Positions 63,442 through 64,000 of a stretch of 64,000 nucleotides of DNA are shown piece by piece (position 1 is the first letter of the stretch; each line of letters begins with the position of its first letter). Position numbers and translations under genes: made by a program. The notes under the pieces were generated by a model. That model saw only the letters and a program-made list of their open reading frames with translations, had not been told where the DNA came from and made no database searches. Where the stretch lies: assembly GCA_021800255.1 (NCBI GenBank), contig JAJYZC010000006.1:43624-107623 (forward strand), in the 5' to 3' direction. Source of the stretch: Acidobacteriota bacterium. Lineage in GTDB: Bacteria; Acidobacteriota; Terriglobia; Terriglobales; Acidobacteriaceae.

Positions 63442-64000
63442 ATGAGAAACGATCAGAAACCGCAGCCGCAACTCCTTTGGGAACGGGAATTCAAACGGCG
63501 ATTGCCGCTCTTCGGCCATCGCAACTGGATCGTCATTGCCGACGCGGCTTACCCGGCGCATTCGCGCCCCGGCGTCGAAACCCTCGTCAGCGGCGCCGGG
63601 CATCTGGATGTGCTGCAGCTCGTCCTCCATGGCATTGCAGCCTCCCAGCACGTTCGCCCGCTGTTTTACACCGATCTTCAGTTGAAGTTCGTTGCCGAGG
63701 AGGATGCGCCGGGAATCTCGCAGTACCGCAAGCAGCTTGGGAAGATCCTCAACGGCGCCCAGGTCCGCCGCTTACCGCACAGCCAAATCATCGCCATGCT
63801 CGATGATGCGGCTTTGATCTTCCAGGTCCTCGTCATTAAGACTCGCTTGCTTCTTCCTTACACCTCCGTATTCGTTGAGCTCGACTGCGGCTACTGGCGC
63901 GCCGAGGCCGAACAACGATTGCGCAAAGCAATGCTCCTTCGGCCGCACTCATCGCCCCACACACGCCCATCGCCTTCGCCCTCACTCCGTTCTCCGGCCA
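63442..64000 (+). CDS. RbsD/FucU-like sugar-binding/mutarotase-family protein, 3' end outside window
   Basis: My own translation from ATG 63442 is open to the window edge and missing from the ORF track: MRNDQKPQPQLLWEREFKRRLPLFGHRNWIVIADAAYPAHSRPGVETLVSGAGHLDVLQLVLHGIAAS... The HRNWIVIADAAYPAHS motif resembles RbsD/FucU. Confidence 0.6.
   Translation, partial: MRNDQKPQPQLLWEREFKRRLPLFGHRNWIVIADAAYPAHSRPGVETLVSGAGHLDVLQLVLHGIAASQHVRPLFYTDLQLKFVAEEDAPGISQYRKQLGKILNGAQVRRLPHSQIIAMLDDAALIFQVLVIKTRLLLPYTSVFVELDCGYWRAEAEQRLRKAMLLRPHSSPHTRPSPSPSLRSPA

Overview
This 64 kb GC-rich window looks like ordinary bacterial chromosome, probably Acidobacteriota. That placement is an inference from the Oar-like TonB receptor, the VWFA-related protein, the NHL/choice-of-anchor-D protein and similar lineage-flavoured families. 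About 43 coding regions are supportable. They include an end-truncated cmk, a TonB-dependent receptor, a MoaD-MoaE fusion, an AmmeMemoRadiSam-type radical SAM enzyme, an RND efflux operon, a double-length ThyX-like protein, and a hemerythrin plus quinol NO reductase (qNor) locus. Others are a Y-family polymerase, tkt/rpiB/HAD, Fe/Mn SOD, B12-dependent RNR (NrdJ), ruvC, lysA, KorAB, an AddAB-like helicase-nuclease pair, an ABC exporter, a LacI regulator with a divergent zinc dehydrogenase, and an RbsD/FucU-like gene running off the right edge. I found no rRNA, tRNA, CRISPR array, intact IS or prophage by eye. The most interesting structures outside annotated genes are: (1) a ~112 bp intergenic repeat family with GCATTTTCGGAAA terminal inverted repeats (four clear copies, one degenerate); (2) heptameric GGGACTA arrays inside a glycosyltransferase CDS and across the transketolase stop codon; (3) a tandem ThyX-like protein whose halves seem to keep complementary parts of the signature motif; (4) a NrdR-box-like site next to a near-consensus promoter upstream of nrdJ; (5) a 78 bp duplicated aminotransferase tail bracketing the NHL-repeat gene; and (6) several strong dyads, including one directly upstream of the Y-family polymerase. 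I see no convincing wholly new multi-gene defence or biosynthetic system.
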